Shown here: positions 1 to 8,947 of the stretch, one piece after another
Position numbering within the stretch: position 1 is the stretch's first letter
Layout: each line of letters opens with the position of its first letter
Assembly (NCBI GenBank): GCA_045561235.1
Contig: JBJKYB010000001.1
Span: 60,893-124,892, forward strand
Reading direction: 5' to 3'
DNA length: 64,000 nt
Source of the DNA: GCA-2705445 sp002705445
GTDB lineage: Bacteria > Pseudomonadota > Gammaproteobacteria > Poriferisulfidales > GCA-002705445
Made by a program: the position numbers and the translations under genes
Notes under the pieces: generated by a model
The model's input: only the letters and a program-made list of their open reading frames with translations
Told to the model about the DNA's origin: nothing
Databases searched by the model: none

Positions 1-282
1 AAATCTATTACTGTTAAAGAATTTGCAAAACTTGCCTTTGAAAATCAAGGGCTAAACTTTGAAGATTACGTAACAACTTCGGAGAGATATTTTCGACCTA
101 ATGAAGTTGACTATCTACTGGGAGATTATTCCAAAGCAAAATCAGATTTAGGTTGGGAGCCAAAAACTAATATAAACAAACTAGTTGATATGATGGTTCA
201 AGAAGATTTGTTACTAGCAAAAAGAGAAAAAGTTTTAATTGATGAGGGCTTGCTAATGCCTACTTGGGAAAACTCTTTATAA
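1..282 (+). CDS. gmd: GDP-mannose 4,6-dehydratase, C-terminal fragment
   Basis: The frame is open from the first base and encodes the last 93 residues. It contains the block RYFRPNEVDYLLGD followed by SKAKSDLGWEPKT, which is the C-terminal signature of GDP-mannose 4,6-dehydratase. That enzyme makes GDP-4-keto-6-deoxymannose in the cytosol, the precursor of GDP-fucose, GDP-rhamnose and GDP-perosamine. The catalytic SDR core lies outside the window. The convergent neighbour is GDP-fucose synthase, the next enzyme in the pathway. Their stop codons share the palindrome TTATAA at 277-282. Confidence 0.93.
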   Translation, partial: KSITVKEFAKLAFENQGLNFEDYVTTSERYFRPNEVDYLLGDYSKAKSDLGWEPKTNINKLVDMMVQEDLLLAKREKVLIDEGLLMPTWENSL

Positions 283-1197
283 TTCAGTATTTTCAACAAA
301 CCATTTGTAAGTATCTTTTAAACCAGATTTAAGATTTATTTCTGGACGCCACCCAAGTTGATACATTTTTGTTGAATCTAATAACTTTCTTGGATTGCCG
401 TCTGGTTTACTACTATCAAAATTAAGTTCCCCTTCGTAACCTACAATTGACTTGATTATTTGAGCTAATTCTTTAATGGAAATTTCTTCAGCGCTACCGA
501 CATTAATTAACGATTCAGAAGTATCTGATTTAATAATTGTATCTATTGCTTTTGCAAGGTCGTCAACATGTAAGAATTCTCTGAGTGGATTTCCCGAACC
601 CCAGATTAAGAATTCTTTATCATTGTTTAATTTTGCTTTATGCATACGCATAATTAATCCGGGAATAACGTGACTGTTAAGTTCAGAGAAGTAGTCGTTT
701 GGTCCGTATAGGTTTGTTGGCATAAGGTTAATTACTTTGTGGCCGTATTCTAAATGCATTGCGTTTCCTATTTCTATTGCAGTTAGTTTTGCCATTGCAT
801 AAGGAGAGTTTGTTGGTTCAAGCTTTCCATTCATAAACTCCTCTTCCTTGATAGGGTTTTTTGAATCTAAAGGATATATACAACTACTTCCTAAATTGAC
901 AATTTTTATATCTTTTAAATCAATACAAGCTTCTAAGATGTTCATATTTATTTTTAAATTATCAAGAATAAATGAGACTCTTTGTGTATTGTTAGCATAA
1001 ATTCCACCAACTTTTGCTGCCGCATTTACAATCACATCAGGTTGTGATTTTTTTAACTTACTGGCAGTTTGCTCAAAATTAAATAAATCAGTATCTTTTC
1101 TTGATGAAAGTTCTAGATTGTAATCACTATTTAAAGAGAAAACTCTGTTTACTGCACTTCCAACCATTCCATTTGATCCAAAAACTAATACTTTCAA
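277..1197 (-). CDS. fcl: GDP-L-fucose synthase (epimerase/reductase)
   Basis: This extended SDR of 306 aa has the N-terminal NADP motif FGSNGMVGSA (residues 6-15), the active-site serine in LGSSCIYP and the catalytic YAMAK. These are typical of GDP-4-keto-6-deoxy-D-mannose 3,5-epimerase/4-reductase (usual length about 310-320 aa). It converts the Gmd product to GDP-L-fucose. The start is TTG, supported by a GGAG Shine-Dalgarno about 5 nt upstream (TTGGAGTTATTTTG), so this start has a ribosome binding site, unlike many genes here. It converges on gmd with overlapping stops. Confidence 0.93.
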   Translation of the reverse strand: MKVLVFGSNGMVGSAVNRVFSLNSDYNLELSSRKDTDLFNFEQTASKLKKSQPDVIVNAAAKVGGIYANNTQRVSFILDNLKINMNILEACIDLKDIKIVNLGSSCIYPLDSKNPIKEEEFMNGKLEPTNSPYAMAKLTAIEIGNAMHLEYGHKVINLMPTNLYGPNDYFSELNSHVIPGLIMRMHKAKLNNDKEFLIWGSGNPLREFLHVDDLAKAIDTIIKSDTSESLINVGSAEEISIKELAQIIKSIVGYEGELNFDSSKPDGNPRKLLDSTKMYQLGWRPEINLKSGLKDTYKWFVENTEL

Positions 1198-1251
1198 AAT
1201 AACTCCAATTTAGAATACTTTTTAATTATATAGATTATTATTTGTTTATAC

Positions 1252-2118
1252 ATGATTACATTTAATCCTGAAATCTTAAAAATACCAGCTTTTATGACAA
1301 AGTTTATAGATATAAATAACTTGAGCAGTTTTAAAAAGTTTTTGTTAATTTTAAAAGGAAAATTAACAAGTTATATATTTAATAATTTAAGTAATAAGAA
1401 TATATGTAGATTTATTAATTTATTTTTTAAACCTGATGGTGACTTAATTTATTCAGATGGCTATTTTGTTAAAAAAACTAAAGAAAAAGATATTTATTAT
1501 CCAAATACAAGGTTTACACGAATCGTTATTGATCAAAAAAGATTTCTTGAGTACCTGTTTAATTCTTATTTACTAGATCACATAGATTTTTTTAACGGAG
1601 ATTTAATCATTGATTGTGGGGCAAATGTTGGTGAATTAGATTTAGCTTTCAAACAAAAAAAAATAAATATTGATTATGTTGGAATTGAACCTGAACCCAA
1701 AACATTTTATTGCTTGAATAAGAATTCAAATAGTCAGAATTTAAATTTATGCTTATCTGAAAAGGAGGGCTCAGTACAATTTTATATTGATAGCCTTGGT
1801 GCTAATTCATCCATGATAAGCTCTCAGACTACTGAAAAATCAATTGAGGTACCCACTAAAAGATTAGATAGTATCTTTTTAGATAAAAAAATAAAATTGC
1901 TAAAAATCGATGCAGAGGGATCAGAGCCAGAGGTGCTAAATGGAACATTAGGAATAATCAAAAATATCGATTATATCAGTGTTGATTGTGGAGCTGAAAG
2001 AGGGGTCTCTCAAGAAACTACTTTCAGGGAAGTATATAAAATTATGGCAGAAAACAATTTTGAAATTGTTGACATATACCAACAGAGGTTTACTGTGCTA
2101 TTTAGAAATAAAAAATGA
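1252..2118 (+). CDS. FkbM family SAM-dependent methyltransferase
   Basis: This 288-aa protein has the class I methyltransferase glycine-rich motif IDCGANVGELD (about 120-130), an acidic VGIEPEP that would contact the SAM ribose, and KIDAEGSEPEVLNG, the hallmark of the FkbM family. Members O-methylate sugars or other glycan substrates and are common in polysaccharide clusters. The first 100 residues are family-variable. Its last codons overlap the start of the next gene in an ATGA junction at 2115-2118, so the two are probably translationally coupled. The sugar acceptor cannot be told from sequence. Confidence 0.85.
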   Translation: MITFNPEILKIPAFMTKFIDINNLSSFKKFLLILKGKLTSYIFNNLSNKNICRFINLFFKPDGDLIYSDGYFVKKTKEKDIYYPNTRFTRIVIDQKRFLEYLFNSYLLDHIDFFNGDLIIDCGANVGELDLAFKQKKINIDYVGIEPEPKTFYCLNKNSNSQNLNLCLSEKEGSVQFYIDSLGANSSMISSQTTEKSIEVPTKRLDSIFLDKKIKLLKIDAEGSEPEVLNGTLGIIKNIDYISVDCGAERGVSQETTFREVYKIMAENNFEIVDIYQQRFTVLFRNKK

Positions 2119-3206
2119 ATTACTTTGAGTTAAATTTGCAAATTGAAAATTTTATAAAATCTTTAAAAAAGTCAGAGTATTCATTTAAACCAGTTTTAGA
2201 TGGTTCAACTGAATCTGGATTAAGTATCGAATTAGGGTTTACATGTTATGCTATAAAAACACTGTACACTATAAATTCTCCAGTTGTTACTGATAGTAAG
2301 GAAATTAAGAAATATACAGATTTTATAAAATCATTTTCAAAAAGCAAAAAAGGCTTTCCATACGGTTCATTTATTGATGAGAATTATTTAAACAGTTATA
2401 AAAAGAAATATTTTTTATTGTTAATTAAAAACATTGCAAAATTTACACTTGCTAGGATAAAGTTTTTAGAAATATCACCAAATTTTAAATTAAAAGAGTT
2501 TATATCAGCAGAAACAAAACAATCACTTTCTACTTTAAAACAAATCGGAATTGAGTTTAGTGACTATTCATCAGGTTTCCCAAATAATGAACTTAGTATA
2601 AAAAAGTATTCTAACTCTCTAGATTGGTCAAAACCTTGGAATGCGGGTGCTCAGCTATCAGGTATATGTATTTTTAATTCATACACGAATAATAAAGATA
2701 AAATTCGAAAAATTATTGACGATATTTTAAAAGAGTTAGTTCAAAGCGATGGTGCTTATTATCAAGGAAAAAATATTGGAGATTCAGAAAAGATAAACGG
2801 GGCAATGAAAGTAATAACTGGAATGGATTGGTTAGGCATAGAAATTCATAAACCAAAAGAATTGATTGATATTTGTTTGTCTCATAAACCAAATAGTGAA
2901 GGTTGTGATTTAGTAGATGTTGTTTATGTCTTGTTCAAGTGCAACCAGCTAACAGATTACAAACATAAAGATATAGAGATGTACTTGGAAAGTTTACTCC
3001 CGAGTATTATGTCTCATTACCATGCTGATTATGGTGGTTTTTCTTATTTTAAAAATAAAAGTCAAACACATTATTACGGAGTTGAAATTTCTTATGGACA
3101 TAATTCTCCTGACATACATGGAACAACTTTATTGGTTTGGGCATTGGCCATGATATTTAAAATTTTAGGCGATGATTATCCCAATTGGTCAATCATTAAA
3201 CCGTAG
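2115..3206 (+). CDS. hypothetical alpha/alpha-toroid-like protein in glycan cluster
   Basis: I do not recognise a named family with confidence. The 363-aa soluble protein has repeated helical pairs and the pieces NAGAQLSGICIF, SDGAYYQGK, HYHADYGGFSY and SPDIHGTTLLVWALA. Gly-Gly-Phe and DIHGT strings of this kind occur in alpha/alpha toroid enzymes such as prenyltransferase/cyclase-like folds and some polysaccharide-active enzymes. There is no signal peptide, so a cytosolic role is likely. It starts inside the FkbM gene (ATGA overlap) and its end overlaps the convergent membrane gene by 18 bp. A role in modifying the same glycan or lipid-linked precursor is inference from position only. Confidence 0.55.
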   Translation: MNYFELNLQIENFIKSLKKSEYSFKPVLDGSTESGLSIELGFTCYAIKTLYTINSPVVTDSKEIKKYTDFIKSFSKSKKGFPYGSFIDENYLNSYKKKYFLLLIKNIAKFTLARIKFLEISPNFKLKEFISAETKQSLSTLKQIGIEFSDYSSGFPNNELSIKKYSNSLDWSKPWNAGAQLSGICIFNSYTNNKDKIRKIIDDILKELVQSDGAYYQGKNIGDSEKINGAMKVITGMDWLGIEIHKPKELIDICLSHKPNSEGCDLVDVVYVLFKCNQLTDYKHKDIEMYLESLLPSIMSHYHADYGGFSYFKNKSQTHYYGVEISYGHNSPDIHGTTLLVWALAMIFKILGDDYPNWSIIKP

Positions 3207-4856
3207 CCTTGCCGACCAAGTTAAAACAATAAGAAAATAGATCAAGTTTATGTAGGGAGCTTTTTTAAATAAATTATTTGAAAATATATATGATTTAGAA
3301 ATTTCACATTTGTCAACATTGCTGACCTTATATTTGTTTAGCATGAATGCAGAAATATCATTAGATTTTGCATTTTCAATATAACTAAGACAAATTTCGC
3401 GTTCTTGGTCAATACAATTAGATTCATTATCAATGTCGTAAATAATTAACTTATTTATTTCACATAAAACACTTACACTATTTAAATCTTCAAGTTCAGA
3501 ATAATATTGACTGCTATCTTGCTTTGGAAACCCAACAATATATAAATTTAAAAATATAAAAATTATAGAAAAAAACACAAAAAATCTTTTGTTTACTAAA
3601 AAAAATAAACAATAAAAAAAACTTAAAATAAGCAATGGTGAGTAATAGAAAACTTTAAATGTATCTGACGTATATGGATCAAAGTTATTTTCTGGTATTC
3701 CTAATGAGTTAAAATACAAAATAGCCATTCCGATAAAAGGACTAAGATAAAAGACTTTGTTTTTTTTGTCATTGTAAGAAAATAAAAATATAAATGTAAA
3801 AAGTAATAATGTAAACAGATACGATGTATAACTTCTTAATAAAGAGACTTTATCTTTAAAGGGTCCATTAAAAAAAATAAATCTATTTTTAAAATCAAAA
3901 CTTATCACTTCTTCAGACTCAGAAGCTAATACAATATTCTTCCTATGCTTGTTAAACAAACTTACATCTTTATCCCAATAAAAATTAAAATGATCACTAA
4001 AAGTATCTAATAGTGTAATACCAAGTAGTGTATTCTCATCCACTGAAAACCCACCTATTTGACGACTTTTGCCAAGGGGGTTTTTATAAAGAATATTTAT
4101 AGATGCTTTATTATCATATTTTTCGTAACTAGCTCTACTTAAAATAGAATTTTCATTTTTGATATAGTTTTCAATAAATATAGGTGTTGCAATTATTGAA
4201 AATAATAATGCAAGTAAGAAAATTGCTTTAATGCCAAGTTCTTTAATAAAATCTTTATATATAAAAATTAAAAAAATAGGAATCATACCAAAAAAGGTTC
4301 CTTTAGTACTAATTATTAAAGCCAAAGTAAGAAACCCTAGAAATAAATTTGGTAGTCGCTTTGTATTCTTAAATTGTTCTATGTGGAGTAACAGCACTGG
4401 CAAAAGAGCATAAACTAAAACCTCGGGCTTCATAGTTATTCTTAAAGCCAGCAATGGAGGGAAAAAATTAATAATATTTAAAACAAGAATTATTTTGACT
4501 TCATCAAATTTGATAAATTTAAAATATCTGTAGTAAAAGTAAGATCCGAAAAACACTAGCAGAGTGTTTACTAATTGAATAGAAAAACTCAAAGAAGATT
4601 GTAAATTTGATAAATTTAAAAAATCATTATGTAAATTTATAGCTAATGAAATAAGAAAAAAATATAATGAACCTTGGTCCAATCCAGTGTTTTTAGTTTC
4701 ATCAAAGAAATATTCAAGATAATAAATATATCTCTCATAATCGGCTCCAAATGTTGAATTAAAAAATAAATTTGTAAAGATAAATATATACAAATTACTA
4801 AAAATAAAAGAAATTATTAGAAATATTTTTTTAGTATTTCGATTAATTAAGTTCAT
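3189..4856 (-). CDS. multi-pass membrane protein, probable GT-C glycosyltransferase
   Basis: This 555-aa protein has about ten hydrophobic segments. After the first helix there is a loop with FGADYERYIYYLEYFF, an acidic first-loop arrangement like that of GT-C enzymes using polyprenyl-phosphate sugars. The C-terminal quarter holds a cysteine-containing extracytoplasmic stretch before a last helix. The ATG start overlaps the stop of the upstream methyltransferase/GT2 fusion by 4 bp (4853-4856), so the polyprenyl-sugar synthase-like GT2 and this transferase may form a donor-maker/donor-user pair. A polymerase or an O-antigen-ligase-like protein remains possible. Confidence 0.6.
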   Translation of the reverse strand: MNLINRNTKKIFLIISFIFSNLYIFIFTNLFFNSTFGADYERYIYYLEYFFDETKNTGLDQGSLYFFLISLAINLHNDFLNLSNLQSSLSFSIQLVNTLLVFFGSYFYYRYFKFIKFDEVKIILVLNIINFFPPLLALRITMKPEVLVYALLPVLLLHIEQFKNTKRLPNLFLGFLTLALIISTKGTFFGMIPIFLIFIYKDFIKELGIKAIFLLALLFSIIATPIFIENYIKNENSILSRASYEKYDNKASINILYKNPLGKSRQIGGFSVDENTLLGITLLDTFSDHFNFYWDKDVSLFNKHRKNIVLASESEEVISFDFKNRFIFFNGPFKDKVSLLRSYTSYLFTLLLFTFIFLFSYNDKKNKVFYLSPFIGMAILYFNSLGIPENNFDPYTSDTFKVFYYSPLLILSFFYCLFFLVNKRFFVFFSIIFIFLNLYIVGFPKQDSSQYYSELEDLNSVSVLCEINKLIIYDIDNESNCIDQEREICLSYIENAKSNDISAFMLNKYKVSNVDKCEISKSYIFSNNLFKKAPYINLIYFLIVLTWSARLRFND

Positions 4857-6157
4857 CTAGATACATTGAATTTATATAAAGAATTAATAAAGTATATTAA
4901 TAATTTCCAACCATCACGAAATCTAGATATTTGTGTAGATCCATACTTTCTACTTCTGTAATGAACTGGATATTCTAAAATTTTTTGACCAGAGTAAGCA
5001 GCTGAAAAAATGAAATCAAAATCACCAAAAGGGTCTTTTATTATTGTTGAACCAGCCCACCTGTTAAGGTGGTTTAAATAACTTTTTTTAAAAACTTTTG
5101 TTCCACATAAAGAGTCCGTCAATTTTTGTTTTATAACAACAGAAATCATTGCTTGAAATAATAAATTACCTACAACATTCAAAAGACGCATTGCATTTTT
5201 TTCTTTTCCGTATATGAGCCTTGTTCCATTTACAAAATCAGCATGACCATCTTCAATAATCTTGAAAAAATGAGATAAAGTTTCAGGGTCAACACTAATG
5301 TCCGAATCAAGGATTGCAATAAGTTCATTATTAGAAGCAGATATCCCCTGAAAAACAGCATTTGATTTTCCCCTGCCATCCTGTTCGAGTACTTTAATAT
5401 TCTTTTCTGAATTCTTTACTTTAATTTTTTCGGAAACGCCTAAAGTATTATCTGATGAGTCTCCACAAATTATTATTATTTCATATTCACCTTCAAAATC
5501 AGGAATTCTATTGATTAGTTCTTCTAAATTTCCTTCTTCATTTTTTGCAGGAACAATTATTGATTTTGAATATTTTTTTTCTTTTATATTTACAAAACGA
5601 AATAACGAATAAGTTTTGATGCCTAAATTTAAGTAAAAGAATAAAAGCTCTAAAAATTTGTTTATAAACGATCCAAGTCCGTAGACGTGAAATGGAAATA
5701 CTTGTCTAGTATTAGTAGATATTAACTCTAAACCAGCAGATCTTGCTATATTATTAATTTTTTTTGGATTAATATAGCTTCTTCTTTTTGTGTCTTTTTT
5801 AAATTTAAAAACCTCAAATAATTTTAAAATATTATTCCATTTTGGGTTTATTGATGTAATTAGCAACTTTCCATCATCTTCTAAAATTTGGCCTATTTTC
5901 AAAAGAAAATCATAAACATCTTCAGACAATTCAAAAAGATCTGTAATTATAACAAAAGCAAATTTTTCATTATTTTTAATATAATTTTCTACGACTGTAA
6001 AGTCATTAAACTTTATTCTTACAACATTTTCCTTGTTATTATTTTCTACATAATTTGAATCAGTGTTTATTAAATGTAAGGAGTTTGAAGTGAAATCATT
6101 ATATCTTGCAATCTCATAAGAATGATTTTTATAAAAAGTTTTAGAGCTGATTAACAT
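4853..6157 (-). CDS. methyltransferase-like domain fused to GT2 (polyprenyl-phosphate sugar synthase-like)
   Basis: The protein has 434 aa and two parts. Residues 1-190 look like a worn class I methyltransferase: the late part is present (LKIGQILEDDGKLLITS near 85-102) but the N-terminal glycine-rich SAM motif is not visible. Residues about 197-434 are a GT2 transferase with SIIVPAKNEEGN, the donor-binding LDSDISVD and the acceptor region KDPFGDFDF, closest in style to dolichyl/polyprenyl-phosphate mannose or glucose synthases. The ATG lies exactly 6 nt after TATACT (6164-6169), suggesting a leaderless transcript. It is coupled to the GT-C-like gene downstream by a 4-bp overlap. Confidence 0.8.
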   Translation of the reverse strand: MLISSKTFYKNHSYEIARYNDFTSNSLHLINTDSNYVENNNKENVVRIKFNDFTVVENYIKNNEKFAFVIITDLFELSEDVYDFLLKIGQILEDDGKLLITSINPKWNNILKLFEVFKFKKDTKRRSYINPKKINNIARSAGLELISTNTRQVFPFHVYGLGSFINKFLELLFFYLNLGIKTYSLFRFVNIKEKKYSKSIIVPAKNEEGNLEELINRIPDFEGEYEIIIICGDSSDNTLGVSEKIKVKNSEKNIKVLEQDGRGKSNAVFQGISASNNELIAILDSDISVDPETLSHFFKIIEDGHADFVNGTRLIYGKEKNAMRLLNVVGNLLFQAMISVVIKQKLTDSLCGTKVFKKSYLNHLNRWAGSTIIKDPFGDFDFIFSAAYSGQKILEYPVHYRSRKYGSTQISRFRDGWKLLIYFINSLYKFNVSR

Positions 6158-6163
6158 TTTCCA

Positions 6164-6169
6164 AGTATA
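6164..6169 (-). promoter_or_regulatory. -10 hexamer for leaderless gene at 6157
   Basis: TATACT on the minus strand ends 6 nt before the ATG at 6157. Transcription would therefore begin at or next to the A of the start codon. No Shine-Dalgarno is visible. Confidence 0.5.
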
Positions 6170-6225
6170 TTATATTAAATATTTTTCTAGAAAGTTATTT
6201 AAATTCTTTAATTAGCATTAGTTAG

Positions 6226-7170
6226 ATGATTAATTATTTATTTTGTCTAGATGAGAATTATAATAATCAATTTTTGACTACACTATGTTCTTTAAATGAA
6301 AACTCCACAAAAAAATTTAATGTATTTGTAATTCATAAAAATCCAAAAAATTTAAAAAAATATTTTCTTAACTCAAAGAATCAATTTAATCTAATAAATG
6401 AAATTAATTTCTATCAAATAGATAATTTAGATTTCGCCTTTCCAAATCTTGAAAAAAATCACATATCTGAAGCAACATACTACAGATTTTTTATCGAAAA
6501 ATACTTACCTACTGACATAGATTCTATTGTTTATTTAGACTGCGACATTGTTTGCATTAATAACCCTGAAGATATTTTAAGTTCAGCTTTAGAAGAATTA
6601 AAAGACTCAAACTACATAGTCGGAGCTTCTACAGAATATATAAAAAATAAAAGAACAAAAGAAGTATTTAACAGATTAAATTTAAATTCAAATACTTACT
6701 TCAATGCAGGAGTTATGTTAATTGATTATAAAAAGTGGATAAAAGAAAGTCTTATGAGTAAACTTTTGGAGCTTATGGTAGATATAAGAGATGATATTAA
6801 TTTCTGGGACCAAGACGTATTGAATAAATTTATAGACGGAAGTTATTTAGAATTATCAAACTACTTAAATTTCAGCTTGATTAACGAGTTCTCAAATAAC
6901 TTAAGTGAAATTAGTAGGAAAATAGTTTTTATTCATTATTCGGGAAGTTCAAAACCATGGACAATAAAGGGCATAAACATCAAATCTTCTTATTATTTTC
7001 ACTATTACTATCACATTCATTCTGATAAATATTACTTTCTAACTACTAATTACAAAAAAGGAGCATTACTTGACTTACTCAAAGTATTATTTTCTTTAAA
7101 AATTCTAACCTTAAACTATCCAAGGAAGTTCTTAAGAGTTTCTTTAAAGGTAATTTTTAACAATGAGTAA
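6226..7170 (+). CDS. GT8 family glycosyltransferase
   Basis: This 314-aa cytosolic protein has the GT8 layout: YLFCLDENY at the N terminus, the YYRFFIEKYLP block, the metal-binding DxD motif in VYLDCDIV, NAGVMLIDYKKW, DQDVLN and the C-terminal HYSGSSKPW. Retaining GT8 enzymes transfer glucose or galactose from UDP-sugars, as in LPS core (WaaJ/WaaO-type) or capsule synthesis. It heads a rightward run of transferases at 6226-9744 and overlaps the next gene by 8 bp, suggesting an operon. Confidence 0.85.
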   Translation: MINYLFCLDENYNNQFLTTLCSLNENSTKKFNVFVIHKNPKNLKKYFLNSKNQFNLINEINFYQIDNLDFAFPNLEKNHISEATYYRFFIEKYLPTDIDSIVYLDCDIVCINNPEDILSSALEELKDSNYIVGASTEYIKNKRTKEVFNRLNLNSNTYFNAGVMLIDYKKWIKESLMSKLLELMVDIRDDINFWDQDVLNKFIDGSYLELSNYLNFSLINEFSNNLSEISRKIVFIHYSGSSKPWTIKGINIKSSYYFHYYYHIHSDKYYFLTTNYKKGALLDLLKVLFSLKILTLNYPRKFLRVSLKVIFNNE

Positions 7171-7804
7171 AAAATTTAAAACATACGTAGTTCATTTCAA
7201 ACTATTAGAAGAAAGAAAAAAAAATCTTGAGACAGTTTTGAATAATGAGGATATTGAATATGAATTTATTACTTTATATGACAGGAGGAACCTTCAAATT
7301 GAAGTAATTAATAAATTTAAAGTTATTGAAAATAAATTTATTGCAAACTTTATGTCTCATATTGAAATATATAAAAATATTTCGGAGAGTGAGGATGATT
7401 ATGGTCTTGTATTAGAAGATGATTCTATTCCAGATAAAAAATTCAATAACAATGTATACAATTATTTGAATAAACTGCCAAAAGAGTTTGATCTGTTCTA
7501 TATAAGTCCTGGTAAAGGAAATTTTCATATCCCATATTTTAAAAGGAGACCATTTAAAAAAATTTATAAGAAAGAAAACGAAATAACTAGTTGGGGTGGA
7601 CACGGGGCAAGCAGATACGCTGATGCTTATTTTATTTCAAACAAATGTGCTTCTTTGTTGTATGATGAGTTCATTAATTGTAATGAAAAGATTGATACAA
7701 CAATTGATTGGTGGAAAAACCAAATGATTGATAAATTAAAATTAAATGTTTATTGGGCTGAACCCACAATTATTAAAACAAATGTATATGAAACATCATT
7801 TTAG
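7163..7804 (+). CDS. GT25-like glycosyltransferase
   Basis: This 213-aa protein begins KTYVVHFKLLEERKKNL and contains YEFITLYDRR, SHIEIYKNI and LVLEDDSIP, the pattern of the GT25 (LPS beta-1,4-galactosyltransferase) family, where LEDD is the acidic catalytic or metal-binding site. The later GGHGASRYADAYFIS matches the region where GT25 enzymes have a conserved GT(S)AY-type motif. It is slightly shorter than the usual 230-260 aa. It overlaps the GT8 gene by 8 bp and is followed closely by a GT4. Confidence 0.75.
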   Translation: MSKKFKTYVVHFKLLEERKKNLETVLNNEDIEYEFITLYDRRNLQIEVINKFKVIENKFIANFMSHIEIYKNISESEDDYGLVLEDDSIPDKKFNNNVYNYLNKLPKEFDLFYISPGKGNFHIPYFKRRPFKKIYKKENEITSWGGHGASRYADAYFISNKCASLLYDEFINCNEKIDTTIDWWKNQMIDKLKLNVYWAEPTIIKTNVYETSF

Positions 7805-7813
7805 CTTCTAACC

Positions 7814-8947
7814 ATGAAAGAATTTGATTACTGTTTTATTTACTTTAATGGTAGAAAAGATAAATTGAATGACAAGAAGCAAAGACCTGACGAATTCTAC
7901 TATGGGTATCATTATGTTAAATCTAGAGGTTACGATGTAAAGATTTTAGAATTTGGAACTAAGGATTCTTTTAACTATCTTCAATCAAAGCTGTTAGTAC
8001 TAATTCAGTATGTAGTTCTTAAATTATTTAAGTTTCAGTATGATTTTGCTGGAATTATTAAACCAAATAATTGGAAAACACTTAAAAATTCTAAAAACAT
8101 TATTCTTACTAACAACAGAATTGCACATTCCATATTGCCTTTTTTAATTTACTCTAAATTTTCTAAATTCAAACCGAAATTTACTGTTATTGCAATGGGT
8201 ATGTTTAACAGCTCTTCAAATAAGAATTACATCCTAAAAGTACATCATTTTCTGCATAAGTTAATGATTAGAAATATAGATAGGTTGGTTTTCATTGGCG
8301 AACCAGAATATAGTTACGCAATAAAAAAATATCCAGAATTTAAAAATAAAATTCAATTTATTCCTTTTGGTGTTGATACAGAATTTTGGAAGAAACAAAA
8401 AAATAATTTTGAAAAAAATGGTTATATATTATTTATTGGAAATGATTCAAAAAGAGATTTTGATTTTTTAAAAACCTTAATTTACAAATTTGACAATATA
8501 GAATTTGTTGTAGTTACTGAAAATTCTAACTTTCAAAATATAAGGAATAGTAATGTCACTGTTATTAAAGGGTCGTGGAACAAAGATTTAATTGACGATA
8601 TTTATTTAAGAAACTTATATACGAATGCAAAGATGACAATTATACCCTTGCAAGAAACATTACAACCATCTGGACAGAGTGTAGCGCTTCAATCTATGTC
8701 TACTGAAACACCTGTTATTATTACAAAAACTCAAGGATTTTGGAAAGAGGATGACTTTAAACATCTTAAAAATATTTACTTCGTAAAAAACAATAACTTA
8801 AAAGAATGGGGAGATGCAATAAATTTTATTTTTGAAAATGAAGAATTAGTAAATAAAATTACCAAAAATGGAAGAAAACTTGTGTCTGGTAAATATAGCT
8901 CAAAGAGTTTTAATAATAAACTATTTACCTTGGATAAACTAGATTGA
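7814..8947 (+). CDS. GT4-like group 1 glycosyltransferase
   Basis: The 377-aa protein has a GT-B layout. The C-terminal Rossmann domain begins near IQFIPFGVDTEFWKK, continues with GYILFIGNDSKRDFD, and has the donor-site block PSGQSVALQSMSTETPVIIT, where the usual ExxG-type acidic residue is not obvious. The N-terminal acceptor domain is divergent. It probably transfers a nucleotide-activated sugar in the cytosol to the growing surface glycan. The stop overlaps the TTG start of the next gene (TTGA at 8944-8947). Confidence 0.75.
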   Translation: MKEFDYCFIYFNGRKDKLNDKKQRPDEFYYGYHYVKSRGYDVKILEFGTKDSFNYLQSKLLVLIQYVVLKLFKFQYDFAGIIKPNNWKTLKNSKNIILTNNRIAHSILPFLIYSKFSKFKPKFTVIAMGMFNSSSNKNYILKVHHFLHKLMIRNIDRLVFIGEPEYSYAIKKYPEFKNKIQFIPFGVDTEFWKKQKNNFEKNGYILFIGNDSKRDFDFLKTLIYKFDNIEFVVVTENSNFQNIRNSNVTVIKGSWNKDLIDDIYLRNLYTNAKMTIIPLQETLQPSGQSVALQSMSTETPVIITKTQGFWKEDDFKHLKNIYFVKNNNLKEWGDAINFIFENEELVNKITKNGRKLVSGKYSSKSFNNKLFTLDKLD

